Assembly (NCBI GenBank): GCA_900771065.1
Contig: CAAGMP010000308.1
Location: forward strand, 1 to 25,974
From: an uncultured Acinetobacter sp.
GTDB taxonomy: Bacteria > Pseudomonadota > Gammaproteobacteria > Pseudomonadales > Moraxellaceae
Length of the DNA stretch: 25,974 nucleotides
Direction: 5' to 3'
The translations under genes were made by a program, and so were the position numbers. The notes under the pieces are model-generated. The model ran no database searches. It saw only the letters and a program-made list of their open reading frames with translations, and had not been told where the DNA came from. Shown piece after piece: positions 1 to 7,326 of this stretch. Position 1 is the stretch's first letter. Each line of letters opens with the position of its first letter.

Positions 1-538
1 CATCATCGAGTGAAACCATACTGTCTTCTGCACCATGTAAAACTAAGATTTCAGCTTTTACTTGATTTGGATGAATTGCAAGATGCGTGCCTAATGCCGC
101 ATGGAATGTCACCACAGCTTTTAAATTTCCGCCTGAACGCGCAAGATCGAGCATGACTTTACCGCCATAACAAAAACCAATTGCAGCAATTTGATCTGCA
201 TTGACTTCTGTTTGAGCCGCCAAAGTTTCTAAAGCCGCTTGTGCGCGTATTACGATGGTATTTGGATCTTGAAAAGTTTCCATCATCCATTCATTGGCTT
301 GAGCTGCGACATCAGTGACTTTTTTATTGCCATACATATCTAAAGCAAAAGCAGCATAACCTTGTGCTGCCAATTCACGGGCACGTTGTTCAGTGTAGCC
401 ATTTCGTCCCCACCATTCAGGTGCAACCAAAACGCCTGCAAGTGCTGTTTGACCTTCAGGTGCAGCAAAATAACCAATTAATGTGCTACCATCTTGTGCT
501 GTATAAACAATTTCACGAGTTTGAATATGAAAGCTCAT
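1..538 (-). CDS. Dienelactone hydrolase family protein (3' part missing)
   Basis: This is the first 179 codons of an alpha/beta-hydrolase of the dienelactone hydrolase family; the C-terminus lies beyond the left edge. The family hydrolyses dienelactones in aromatic-ring breakdown, but many members have unknown substrates, so the exact reaction is open. The nucleophile elbow GFCYGG is visible with Cys123, the conserved glutamate is in APEWWG (Glu41), and Asp172 in LHGAED fits the catalytic acid. The catalytic histidine should lie past the edge. The ATG at 538 starts a protein that aligns from its first residues (MSFHIQTREI) with the family. The gene is divergent from ycgN, with 153 bases between them. 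There is no signal peptide, so it should be cytoplasmic. Family assignment is firm; substrate is unknown. Confidence 0.9.
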   Translation of the reverse strand, partial: MSFHIQTREIVYTAQDGSTLIGYFAAPEGQTALAGVLVAPEWWGRNGYTEQRARELAAQGYAAFALDMYGNKKVTDVAAQANEWMMETFQDPNTIVIRAQAALETLAAQTEVNADQIAAIGFCYGGKVMLDLARSGGNLKAVVTFHAALGTHLAIHPNQVKAEILVLHGAEDSMVSLDD

Positions 539-622
539 TCAAGTTCCTTATTTTAATGAAATGATACTTATTCTTTTTAACATAATTTTGTCTTTTACAT
601 TGATAACTTGATCATTAATTTT

Positions 623-632
623 ACTGTACAGT
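623..632. promoter_or_regulatory. Perfect 10-bp palindrome in the divergent dlh/ycgN spacer
   Basis: ACTGTACAGT is a perfect palindrome lying 25 bases upstream of the ycgN -10 hexamer, around the -35 region. It could be a repressor or activator half-site pair. It is not a LexA box, which needs CTGT and ACAG separated by eight bases. A palindrome of this size can occur by chance, so confidence is low. Confidence 0.25.
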
Positions 633-653
633 CGAAAAATTAAAGAGGAAGCT

Positions 654-662
654 TGTTATAAT
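654..662 (+). promoter_or_regulatory. Extended -10 promoter of ycgN-rarA
   Basis: TGTTATAAT is a consensus -10 hexamer (TATAAT, 657-662) preceded by the TGn extension (654-656). No good -35 hexamer is seen 16-18 bases upstream, which is typical for extended -10 promoters. Transcription would start near 669, giving a leader of about 23 bases before the ATG at 692. Confidence 0.6.
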
Positions 663-691
663 CGATTGCCTTTTTATGATTTTCTGTCGTT

Positions 692-1144
692 ATGTCTGCT
701 CAACTTCGTGACCAATTTTGGAAAAAATATGCGCTGCATCAACTCAATCATGCTGAGTGGGAAGCATTGTGCGATGGTTGTGGTTTATGTTGTTTAGTTA
801 AGTTAGAAGATGATGAAACACAAGAAGTGGCTTACACGAAAGTGGCGTGTAAATTACTCAATTGTGAAACTGCACAATGTTCAGATTATGCAAATCGAAA
901 ACAACATGTTGCAGATTGTATTCAATTAACGCCTGAAAAATTGGAAACGATTTCATGGTTACCATCGAGTTGTGCTTATCGTCGTTTAAAAGAAGGTAAA
1001 AATTTACCTTCGTGGCATTATTTAAATACAGGTTCAAAAAGTAGTATTTTAAAAGCCAAAAAAAGTGCAGCGAAACGTTGTATTTCTGAAGCTGACATTC
1101 ATGAAGATGAAATTGAAGATTACATCGTACGTTGGGTACGTTAA
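692..1144 (+). CDS. ycgN: YcgN family cysteine-cluster protein (UPF0260)
   Basis: A 150-residue cytoplasmic protein of the YcgN/UPF0260 family. It has nine cysteines, beginning with CDGCGLCC (Cys27, 30, 33, 34) and continuing at Cys53, 58, 63, 76 and 94. This is the CxxCGxCC pattern of zinc or iron-sulfur cluster-binding proteins in the YkgJ/YcgN group. Length matches the family (about 150). Biochemical function is not established, and metal type cannot be told from sequence. The ATG at 692 follows an extended -10 promoter at 654-662 with a short leader and no strong ribosome site. It is followed after 22 bases by rarA, so the two are probably co-transcribed. Confidence 0.9.
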   Translation: MSAQLRDQFWKKYALHQLNHAEWEALCDGCGLCCLVKLEDDETQEVAYTKVACKLLNCETAQCSDYANRKQHVADCIQLTPEKLETISWLPSSCAYRRLKEGKNLPSWHYLNTGSKSSILKAKKSAAKRCISEADIHEDEIEDYIVRWVR

Positions 1145-1166
1145 ATTTTAAAAAAAGTGATTAACC

Positions 1167-2438
1167 ATGTCTGAGAATATTATTCCATTACCTGAACGAT
1201 TGCGTCCGCGTGATTTGTCTGAAATTCTTGGACAAGATCATTTGTTAGGGCAACATGCTCCTTTACGTCAAATGATTGATCAAGGGCATTTACCATCGAT
1301 CATTTTTTGGGGACCACCGGGAGTCGGAAAAACCACGATTGCACAATTGTTGGCTCAAGCGGTTGATCGTCCATTTTTAAGTTTATCTGCGTTAAGTACA
1401 GGCGTAAAAGAATTACGTGATTTGATTGCACAAAGTGGAGATTTATTGCCACCTGTAGTTTTTATTGATGAAATTCATCGTTTTAATAAATCCCAACAAG
1501 ATGCGTTACTCAGCGCAGTTGAAAAAGGTAAAATTACACTCATTGGTGCAACCACAGAAAACCCGTCATTTGAAGTCAATTCAGCATTGTTATCTCGTTG
1601 CCAAGTTTATACTTTGAATAGTTTGAACCAACAAGATATTGAAAAATTATTACAACGTGCATTACAACGCGATACTTTTTTACAAACACGCCATATTCAT
1701 ATTGCCGAGTTTGATGCATTGATACAATTTGCTGCAGGAGATGCTAGAAAAGCACTGAATTTATTAGATTTGGTCGCAAGTACTTTTGAAGAAAATGGTG
1801 AAAATGAAATTAATAATCAAATGGTTATTCGTGTTGCACAGCAAAATATGCCACGTTATGATAAATCAGGCGATCAACATTATGATTTAGTTTCAGCTTT
1901 AATTAAATCTATTCGTGGTAGTGATCCCGATGCGGCAGTTTATTGGCTCGCGCGTATGTTAAAAGGAGGGGAAGACCCGACTTTTATTGCACGTCGTATG
2001 TTGGTTGCCGCTTCTGAAGATATTGGTAATTCCAATCCGAATGCATTGCTTTTGGCAGGAGAATGTTTTCGTTCTGTACAAGTTTTAGGTATGCCTGAAG
2101 CGCGTATTATTTTGGCACAATGTGCCATTTATTTGGCAACCAGTGCAAAAAGTAATAGCACGTATTTAGCAATTAATAAAGCAATGGATCTCGCTGAAAA
2201 AACAGCTAATTTGCCTGTGCCGTTGCATTTGCGTAATGCACCGACTTCACTAATGCAAGAACAAGGCTACGCAGTAGGATATTTATATCCACATGATTAT
2301 AATGAACATTTTGTATTGCAAGATTATTTGCCACCTGAATTAAAAGGCACAAAATTATATGAATTTGCACGCAATAAGCGTGAAGTAGAAGCAGAACGTT
2401 TACAGCACCGCCGTTGGACGCAGCAATCATCATCATAA
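1167..2438 (+). CDS. rarA: Replication-associated recombination protein A (AAA+ ATPase)
   Basis: RarA (MgsA), a clamp-loader-like AAA+ ATPase that acts at stalled replication forks and single-stranded gaps. The 423 residues match the usual length. Walker A is GPPGVGKTT (49-57), Walker B ends in DEIH (101-104), the sensor-1 segment is GATTENPSFE (about 127-136), and LLSRCQ carries the likely arginine finger Arg144. The C-terminal half holds the conserved oligomerisation and MgsA_C region (GGEDPTFIARRM, about 266-277; VPLHLRNAPT, about 351-360). It lies 22 bases after ycgN in the same direction, and no promoter is evident between them. A strong hairpin after the stop codon separates it from convergent purC. 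Confidence 0.97.
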   Translation: MSENIIPLPERLRPRDLSEILGQDHLLGQHAPLRQMIDQGHLPSIIFWGPPGVGKTTIAQLLAQAVDRPFLSLSALSTGVKELRDLIAQSGDLLPPVVFIDEIHRFNKSQQDALLSAVEKGKITLIGATTENPSFEVNSALLSRCQVYTLNSLNQQDIEKLLQRALQRDTFLQTRHIHIAEFDALIQFAAGDARKALNLLDLVASTFEENGENEINNQMVIRVAQQNMPRYDKSGDQHYDLVSALIKSIRGSDPDAAVYWLARMLKGGEDPTFIARRMLVAASEDIGNSNPNALLLAGECFRSVQVLGMPEARIILAQCAIYLATSAKSNSTYLAINKAMDLAEKTANLPVPLHLRNAPTSLMQEQGYAVGYLYPHDYNEHFVLQDYLPPELKGTKLYEFARNKREVEAERLQHRRWTQQSSS

Positions 2439-2465
2439 AAAAACCGAGCTGATGCTCGGTTTTTG
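2437..2465. terminator. Bidirectional terminator between rarA and purC
   Basis: The arms AAACCGAGC (2441-2449) and GCTCGGTTT (2454-2462) flank a TGAT loop. A T-run follows on the plus strand and a run of seven A's precedes the hairpin, so it works as an intrinsic terminator for rarA and, read on the minus strand, for the dapA-bamC-purC transcript. Confidence 0.92.
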
Positions 2466-2474
2466 TAATCAAGA

Positions 2475-3194
2475 TTAGATATTTTCTAAATCAATACCTA
2501 AGCGTGCTGCAACTTCTTCATAAGCTTCAACAACACCACCTAAACCTTGACGGAAACGGTCTTTATCTAATTTTTTCTTGGTGTCTTTATCCCACAAACG
2601 GCAACCGTCTGGAGAGAACTCATCACCTAATACAATACGATCGTGGAACACGCCAAATTCAAGTTTGAAGTCAACTAAAATCATGTTACCAGCATCAAAC
2701 AAACCTTTTAGCACGTTATTGACTTGATAAGTCAATTCTTTCATTTGTGCAAGTTGTTCAGGTGTTGCCCAACCTAAAGCAATTGCTTGAGATTCGTTCA
2801 CCATTGGATCGCCAAGTGCATCATCTTTAAAGAATAATTCGAAAGTTGGTGGCGTTAATTCTTTACCTTCTTCAACACCTAAACGACGGCATAAAGAACC
2901 CGCAGCATAGTTACGAATGACACATTCAACAGGAATCATTTTTAATTTTTTTACTAACACTTCATTTGGTGTCAATAATTTTTCAAAATGAGTTTCAATA
3001 CCTGCCTCAGCAAGTTTTTCCATGATGAAAGCGTTAAAACGGTTGTTCACCTTACCTTTACGGTCAAGTTGTTCAATTTTTTCACCGTTGAATGCTGATG
3101 CATCGTCACGGAAAACTAAAATTAAGTGATCCGCACTGTCTGTTTCATAGACAGATTTCGCTTTACCAGTATAGAGCAAGGTTTGTTTTAACAT
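2475..3194 (-). CDS. purC: SAICAR synthase
   Basis: Phosphoribosylaminoimidazole-succinocarboxamide synthase, which joins CAIR and aspartate using ATP in de novo purine synthesis. The 239 residues match the bacterial single-domain form. The nucleotide-binding start LYTGKAKSVYET (about 7-18), the VECVIRNYAAGS segment (about 89-100) and LVDFKLEFG (about 173-181) are all family signatures. AAAGG sits 8 bases before the ATG on the minus strand. It is the last gene of a dapA-bamC-purC cluster, 36 bases after bamC, and ends at the terminator shared with rarA. The same three-gene order exists in E. coli. Confidence 0.97.
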   Translation of the reverse strand: MLKQTLLYTGKAKSVYETDSADHLILVFRDDASAFNGEKIEQLDRKGKVNNRFNAFIMEKLAEAGIETHFEKLLTPNEVLVKKLKMIPVECVIRNYAAGSLCRRLGVEEGKELTPPTFELFFKDDALGDPMVNESQAIALGWATPEQLAQMKELTYQVNNVLKGLFDAGNMILVDFKLEFGVFHDRIVLGDEFSPDGCRLWDKDTKKKLDKDRFRQGLGGVVEAYEEVAARLGIDLENI

Positions 3195-3230
3195 GAGGGA
3201 ACCTTTTTCAAAAAATTGCTTAGTACGACA

Positions 3231-3830
3231 CTAAGCTGGCCAATTTTGGTAAATTTGGGCTAACAGCGTGGCAGCAACTTGAGGGTCTGCGAAGCTGTTG
3301 TCAGGATTAAATACGGCAAGACGATTACTAGAACCCACAGAACTGAGTTTTAAAACATAATTTTGTTGACCAAGGTTGACTGTTGCTTCGTAACGGTTCG
3401 CATTTTGGTTCACAATGTTATGATTTAAGCTACTGAGTGTGGCAAGCGTATATTGCCAAATTGTATCAGAATTTCCGTCTATTTTGAGCAAAGGATTTTG
3501 ATTTCCATCAATAATTTGCTCAAGCGCCCCTGTTTGTGTCGTTACATTTTGATGTACTTGACCCAATTCAACAGGCGGTTTAGGAATTTCAAAACGATTG
3601 CCGTATTTATTTTCAACTTGAGGGGCATTGTCTAATGCAAGTTGATCAATTGTAGGCGTTGGATACAGCGGCGTTGCAGGTCTAAATACGGCACCTTCAG
3701 GATATTTTAATGCTTCAGTTTGTGTGGTTTGTTTATAATTTAATGAACCATTATTGAGTGCAAATGATCCACAACCAGCTAAGCCAAAAATTGAAAATGC
3801 CGCGATTAAACCTAAACGTAACTGCATCAT
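3231..3830 (-). CDS. bamC: BamC-like outer-membrane lipoprotein, short form
   Basis: A 199-residue lipoprotein with a hydrophobic leader and the lipobox LAGC (lipid-bearing Cys20). BamC is an accessory lipoprotein of the BAM machine that inserts outer-membrane barrels. The assignment rests on position between dapA and purC, as in E. coli, and on resemblance to BamC: RFEIPKPP (79-86) recalls the end of the unstructured N-terminal stretch, and LLKIDGNSDTIWQYTLATL (114-132) recalls the start of a helix-grip domain. The E. coli protein is about 344 residues with two such domains; this one has room for only one, and its end (LAVFNPDNSF...LLAQIYQ) looks like a domain terminus. AAGAG lies 6 bases before the first of two adjacent ATGs. 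It could have diverged in role. Confidence 0.72.
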   Translation of the reverse strand: MMQLRLGLIAAFSIFGLAGCGSFALNNGSLNYKQTTQTEALKYPEGAVFRPATPLYPTPTIDQLALDNAPQVENKYGNRFEIPKPPVELGQVHQNVTTQTGALEQIIDGNQNPLLKIDGNSDTIWQYTLATLSSLNHNIVNQNANRYEATVNLGQQNYVLKLSSVGSSNRLAVFNPDNSFADPQVAATLLAQIYQNWPA

Positions 3831-3842
3831 AGAAAACTCTTA

Positions 3843-4745
3843 TTATAAATGGATAATTCCTGTTGCAACCAAAGTCTCACGTAATTTGGCACGATATGGT
3901 TCTGCAAGTGGAGTTAACGGTAAACGAATGCCTGTTCCAATTAGTTGCATTTCATGTAATGCCCATTTCACAGGAATTGGGTTTGATTCACAAAATAACA
4001 CATCATGTAATGAAGCAAGTTGTTGATTTAAGTGTTCTGCTTTTTCACTGTCGCCTGCAAGTGCAACTTGGCAAATTTCACTCATTTGTTTTGGTGCAAC
4101 GTTGGCAGTGACGGAAATATTGCCTTTTGCGCCACTTAAAATGAGTTGATAAGCTGTTGCATCATCGCCTGAGTAGACGTCCATTGAGTGGTTTTTTAGA
4201 CCTTCAATTAAAGCTTGACCACGTGGAATATCACCTGTGGCATCTTTAATACCAACAATATTTGGAATGTCAGCAAGGCGAATGACTGTTTCATTTAACA
4301 TATCAACGCCTGTACGACCAGGTACATTATAAAGAATAATAGGTAAATCTACCGCTTCAGCAATGGTTTTATAATGTTGATATAACCCTTCTTGGGTTGG
4401 CTTATTATAATAAGGTGTGACCAGTAATGCGGCATCTGCGCCAAGTTCTTTGGCTTCTTGGGTCAGTTCAATCGCTTCATGTGTTGAGTTTGCACCAGTG
4501 CCGGCAATAATTGGAATGCGCTTGTTGGCTACGCGAATAATTTCTTGAATAACGCGTGTATGTTCTGCAAGGCTAAGTGTAGACGCTTCGCCTGTGGTTC
4601 CGACAGCAACAATGCTATTTGTGCCTTGTTCTATATGCCACTCAACGAGCTTCTCAAGACCTTTCCAATCTACACTGCCATCTTCCAACATTGGTGTGAC
4701 GATTGCGACAATTGATCCCTGAATGGTCTGTGCTTGCTGAGTCAT
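3843..4745 (-). CDS. dapA: 4-hydroxy-tetrahydrodipicolinate synthase
   Basis: Condenses pyruvate with aspartate semialdehyde, the first committed step of the diaminopimelate/lysine pathway. The 300 residues fold as a TIM barrel of the DapA/NanA family. The Schiff-base lysine is Lys167 in GIKDATGD; the catalytic triad partners fit Thr50/Thr51 (VGTTGEAS) and Tyr139 (LYNVPGRTG), and Arg144 in the same motif is the residue that binds the substrate carboxylate. It is the first gene of dapA-bamC-purC, 12 bases before bamC. The possible ribosome site AGGA is 11 bases from the ATG, longer than usual. A good promoter lies at 4869-4897, which would give a leader of about 115 bases. Confidence 0.97.
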   Translation of the reverse strand: MTQQAQTIQGSIVAIVTPMLEDGSVDWKGLEKLVEWHIEQGTNSIVAVGTTGEASTLSLAEHTRVIQEIIRVANKRIPIIAGTGANSTHEAIELTQEAKELGADAALLVTPYYNKPTQEGLYQHYKTIAEAVDLPIILYNVPGRTGVDMLNETVIRLADIPNIVGIKDATGDIPRGQALIEGLKNHSMDVYSGDDATAYQLILSGAKGNISVTANVAPKQMSEICQVALAGDSEKAEHLNQQLASLHDVLFCESNPIPVKWALHEMQLIGTGIRLPLTPLAEPYRAKLRETLVATGIIHL

Positions 4746-5372
4746 TTTTTAAAATATCCTATTTTTCCATCCACGTTAATGCAGAAACAGAAAATGGGGA
4801 TGGTTGCAGTATTTCGATTAACATCATAAATCAAGTCATTCGCGAATTGAATGATCTTTATATATCGAATTATGACTGATTCAGTGTGGCAGAACAACCT
4901 AATTAAGTCAAAGTAATTTCGTATTTTATGATGATTGTATTTGATGAAATCATCTCTATTTTTCAGCCAATTATTTTGACTAAAAATCATTTTTTTGTAG
5001 AAAAAATCACACTTAAACTCAATTAAGCTCATTTTATTAATAGTTTTAAACTATTTATTCATAGCTTAATCTTATTATTTTGAAATTGTTGTGATTGTGT
5101 TAATGTCTGTTTATTAATTCTTTTTACCTATTTTAAAAATGAGTTTTTTTCTTAGTATGTGAGAATAAGCTAATAAATTAATTTAATTCCCTACTATTTT
5201 AATTGGATATTATTCGAACTTAGATTTTTTAACTATATTGCTTTGATCAATTAAAATGCATTTATTTATTGTTTCTGAATTTACTTATTCCACCATTAGG
5301 TAGCTTTTTAAATTTTGCGACATACCTTATATCTAGCATCAAACAACACTGGTTTTTCAGAGATTAGAAGGT
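4746..5372. other. 627-base AT-rich gap between divergent dapA and the MFS carrier
   Basis: No gene is convincing here. A 96-codon minus-strand frame (4742-5032) overlaps the dapA start, is rich in Asn, Ile, Lys and Phe as expected from random AT-rich DNA, and shows no domain. I see no tRNA, terminator or clear riboswitch. A minus-strand promoter for dapA is at 4869-4897. The remaining ~340 bases before the carrier are very A+T-rich with many short T-runs and could hold regulator sites, but I cannot define one. Confidence 0.6.
4869..4897 (-). promoter_or_regulatory. Likely dapA promoter
   Basis: Read on the minus strand, TTGTTC (-35, 4892-4897) and CATAAT (-10, 4869-4874) are separated by exactly 17 bases. 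Transcription would begin near 4862, leaving a leader of about 115 bases before the dapA ATG. Confidence 0.55.
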
Positions 5373-6599
5373 ATGAGCCAAGTACATCAATCTGATAATA
5401 GGCATGCAATTATCACAGTTGGGATTTGTTTCCTTATTGCAGTAATTGAAGGTTTAGATATTCAAGCGGCAGGTATTGCTGCAAAAGGTATTAGTGAAAG
5501 TTTTGGTTTAGATAAATCACAACTTGGGGTCTTTTTTAGTGCAGGTATTTTAGGTTTATTGCCTGGTGCTTTGCTTGGTGGTCGTATTGCCGATAAAATT
5601 GGTCGTAAACAAGTTCTGATTTGGTCTACTGCTGTTTTTGCTGTCTTTACGTTATGTACTGTATGGGTAAATAGTTTTGAAACTTTACTTGCTGTGCGCT
5701 TTTTAGCAGGTGTGGGTTTAGGCGCTGCAATGCCAATTTTGATTACATTGGCTTCTGAAGCAGTTACACCACAAAATCGTGGTCGTGCGGTTGGTTTAAT
5801 GTATTGTGGTATGCCAGTTGGTGCAGCAATTTTATCTTTGATTGCAAGTACTGAATTTGGTTCTGAATGGAAAAACATTTTCTATTTAGGTGGTTTGTTA
5901 CCAATTATTGTTATTCCAATTATGATGTTGTTCTTGCCAGAATCAAAAGAATTCTTAAAAGCACAAGCACAATCAGAACAAGGATCTGTAATTACTGAAC
6001 AAGCGCCAAAAGCAAGCTTTAAAGACTTATTTAACAGCGAAAACTTATTCCGTACTTTGTTAATTTGGGTGAGTTACTTCTTTACATTGATGGTGGTTTA
6101 CATCATGTTAAGCTGGTTACCTTCATTATTCCAAGAACTTGGCTTTTCACGCAAAGAAGGTGCAACAGCTCAATTCTACTTCATGATCAGTGCAACAATT
6201 GGTACCGTAATTTTGGGTATGTTAACTGACCGTTGGAAGAAAAGTTATGTTGTGATCTTAATGTACGGCGGTATTTTAGCGGGTCTATTGGCATTAAACG
6301 CAGCAAGCACATTAACACAAATGTATTTAGCTGCAGCATTAGTAGGTGCATTCGTAATTGGTTGTCAAGGTGTCTTGTATGCTTTCGGTGGTATTGTTTA
6401 TCCAACGACAGTTCGTGGTACGGGTGTTGGTGTTGCTTCAGCAGTAGGACGTGTAGGCGCAATGCTTGGACCAACAATTGCAGGTGCATTATTAACTGCA
6501 GGTTTTGGTGCAGCAGGTGTAATTTCTGCCGCAATTCCATGTATCGTGATTCCAGCTATCTTTATGTTACTCCTTGTGCGTAAATTAGAAAAAAAATAA
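5373..6599 (+). CDS. MFS aromatic-acid:H+ symporter, MhpT-like
   Basis: A 408-residue inner-membrane carrier of the major facilitator superfamily with about 12 membrane spans. The AAHS (aromatic acid:H+ symporter) family is shown by the first span GLDIQAAGIAAKGI (28-41) and by FSAGILGLLPGALLGG followed by the loop-2/3 signature RIADKIGRKQ; these closely resemble E. coli MhpT, the 3-(hydroxyphenyl)propionate carrier. The substrate is therefore probably an aromatic or related carboxylate, but no catabolic gene lies beside it to confirm this. AGAAGG lies only one base before the ATG, too close to work well; AGAGA at 5359-5363, 9 bases away, is the better ribosome site. The gene ends at a hairpin at 6624-6656. 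Confidence 0.88.
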   Translation: MSQVHQSDNRHAIITVGICFLIAVIEGLDIQAAGIAAKGISESFGLDKSQLGVFFSAGILGLLPGALLGGRIADKIGRKQVLIWSTAVFAVFTLCTVWVNSFETLLAVRFLAGVGLGAAMPILITLASEAVTPQNRGRAVGLMYCGMPVGAAILSLIASTEFGSEWKNIFYLGGLLPIIVIPIMMLFLPESKEFLKAQAQSEQGSVITEQAPKASFKDLFNSENLFRTLLIWVSYFFTLMVVYIMLSWLPSLFQELGFSRKEGATAQFYFMISATIGTVILGMLTDRWKKSYVVILMYGGILAGLLALNAASTLTQMYLAAALVGAFVIGCQGVLYAFGGIVYPTTVRGTGVGVASAVGRVGAMLGPTIAGALLTAGFGAAGVISAAIPCIVIPAIFMLLLVRKLEKK

Positions 6600-6623
6600 T
6601 AAAAGTTTAAAACCGTTTTACAG

Positions 6624-6656
6624 CCCACATAAACTCTTTTAATGTGGGTTTTTTTA
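6624..6656 (+). terminator. Intrinsic terminator after the MFS carrier
   Basis: CCCACAT (6624-6630) pairs with ATGTGGG (6642-6648) and is followed by seven T's. It ends only about 20 bases before the pncA start, so pncA depends on read-through or on a promoter embedded in the end of the carrier gene. Confidence 0.85.
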
Positions 6657-6661
6657 TTGCC

Positions 6662-6667
6662 AAAGGA
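6662..6667 (+). promoter_or_regulatory. Ribosome binding site that fixes the pncA start
   Basis: AAAGGA lies 7 bases before the ATG at 6675. An upstream in-frame ATG at 6642 falls inside the terminator stem and lacks a ribosome site, so 6675 is chosen. Confidence 0.75.
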
Positions 6668-6674
6668 AAAGTCA

Positions 6675-7295
6675 ATGTGCACAAATCAAGCTTTAATTGT
6701 GGTTGATGTACAAAATGGTTTTACACCCGGCGGACAACTTGCCGTTGCACATGCAGATCAAATTATTCCTAAAATTAATCAATTAATTGCTCATTTTGAT
6801 CAGGTTATTTTAACTCAAGATTGGCATCCTCAAGATCATATTTCATTTGCTGAAAATCATGCACAAAAGCAAGCATTTGATTGCATTGAACTCGATTATG
6901 GTCAGCAAGTTCTTTGGCCATCGCATTGTGTACAAGGAACATACGATGCCCAATTTCATCCTGATTTAAACGTGACGAAAGCGCAGTTAATTATTCGTAA
7001 AGGTTGTCGCCAACATATTGATAGCTATTCAGCATTTCAAGAAGCAGACCGCCAAACCAGCACAGGTTTAGCAGGTTATTTGAAAGAATTAAAAATTGAT
7101 ACCGTTTATATTGTTGGCATTGCAACTGATTTTTGTGTCGCTTGGACAGCAATTGATGCGTGTCAACACGGTTTTAAAACCTTTGTGATTGAAGATGCAA
7201 CGCAAGCCATTGATTTAAATGGCTCGTTACAACAGGCATGGCAAAATATGCTAAATCATGGAGTGAGACGAATTCAATCTGCTGAGTTGTTATAG
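6675..7295 (+). CDS. pncA: Nicotinamidase
   Basis: Hydrolyses nicotinamide to nicotinate and ammonia in NAD salvage; cytoplasmic isochorismatase-fold enzyme. The catalytic triad is visible as Asp11 (VVDVQNGF), Lys109 (IIRKG) and Cys154 (TDFCVAWTA). The metal-site region QDWHP (48-52) and HISF, and the family signature LWPSHCVQGT (80-89), are intact. The 206 residues from the ATG at 6675 match the usual 205-215; a longer reading from 6642 would begin inside the preceding terminator. Its product is the substrate of PncB, encoded at 11155-12351. A hairpin at 7298-7326 closes the gene. Confidence 0.95.
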   Translation: MCTNQALIVVDVQNGFTPGGQLAVAHADQIIPKINQLIAHFDQVILTQDWHPQDHISFAENHAQKQAFDCIELDYGQQVLWPSHCVQGTYDAQFHPDLNVTKAQLIIRKGCRQHIDSYSAFQEADRQTSTGLAGYLKELKIDTVYIVGIATDFCVAWTAIDACQHGFKTFVIEDATQAIDLNGSLQQAWQNMLNHGVRRIQSAELL

Positions 7296-7297
7296 AA

Positions 7298-7326
7298 ACA
7301 GCCCAATGTTGGGCTGTCTTGTTTTT
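7298..7326. terminator. Terminator between pncA and the convergent membrane-protein gene
   Basis: ACAGCCCAA (7298-7306) and TTGGGCTGT (7309-7317) form a strong stem followed by CTTGTTTTT. On the minus strand the trailing sequence is less T-rich, so termination should be best for pncA. Confidence 0.8.

Noticed and set aside
364..564. A 66-codon plus-strand frame at the start of the window
   Set aside because: It lies opposite the well-supported dienelactone hydrolase and has no features of its own.
623..632. A LexA (SOS) box before ycgN
   Set aside because: CTGT and ACAG are directly adjacent, not separated by eight bases as a LexA site requires.
4742..5032. A 96-codon minus-strand frame upstream of dapA
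   Set aside because: It overlaps the dapA start, spans the probable dapA promoter, has the composition of random AT-rich sequence and no recognisable domain.
6187..6540. A minus-strand frame rich in Leu, His and Gln inside the MFS carrier gene
   Set aside because: Its repetitive composition comes from being the complement of a hydrophobic membrane protein; the plus-strand reading matches the AAHS family throughout.
6642..6674. An upstream start for pncA
   Set aside because: The ATG at 6642 lies in the stem of the carrier's terminator and lacks a ribosome site; the ATG at 6675 has AAAGGA at good spacing.
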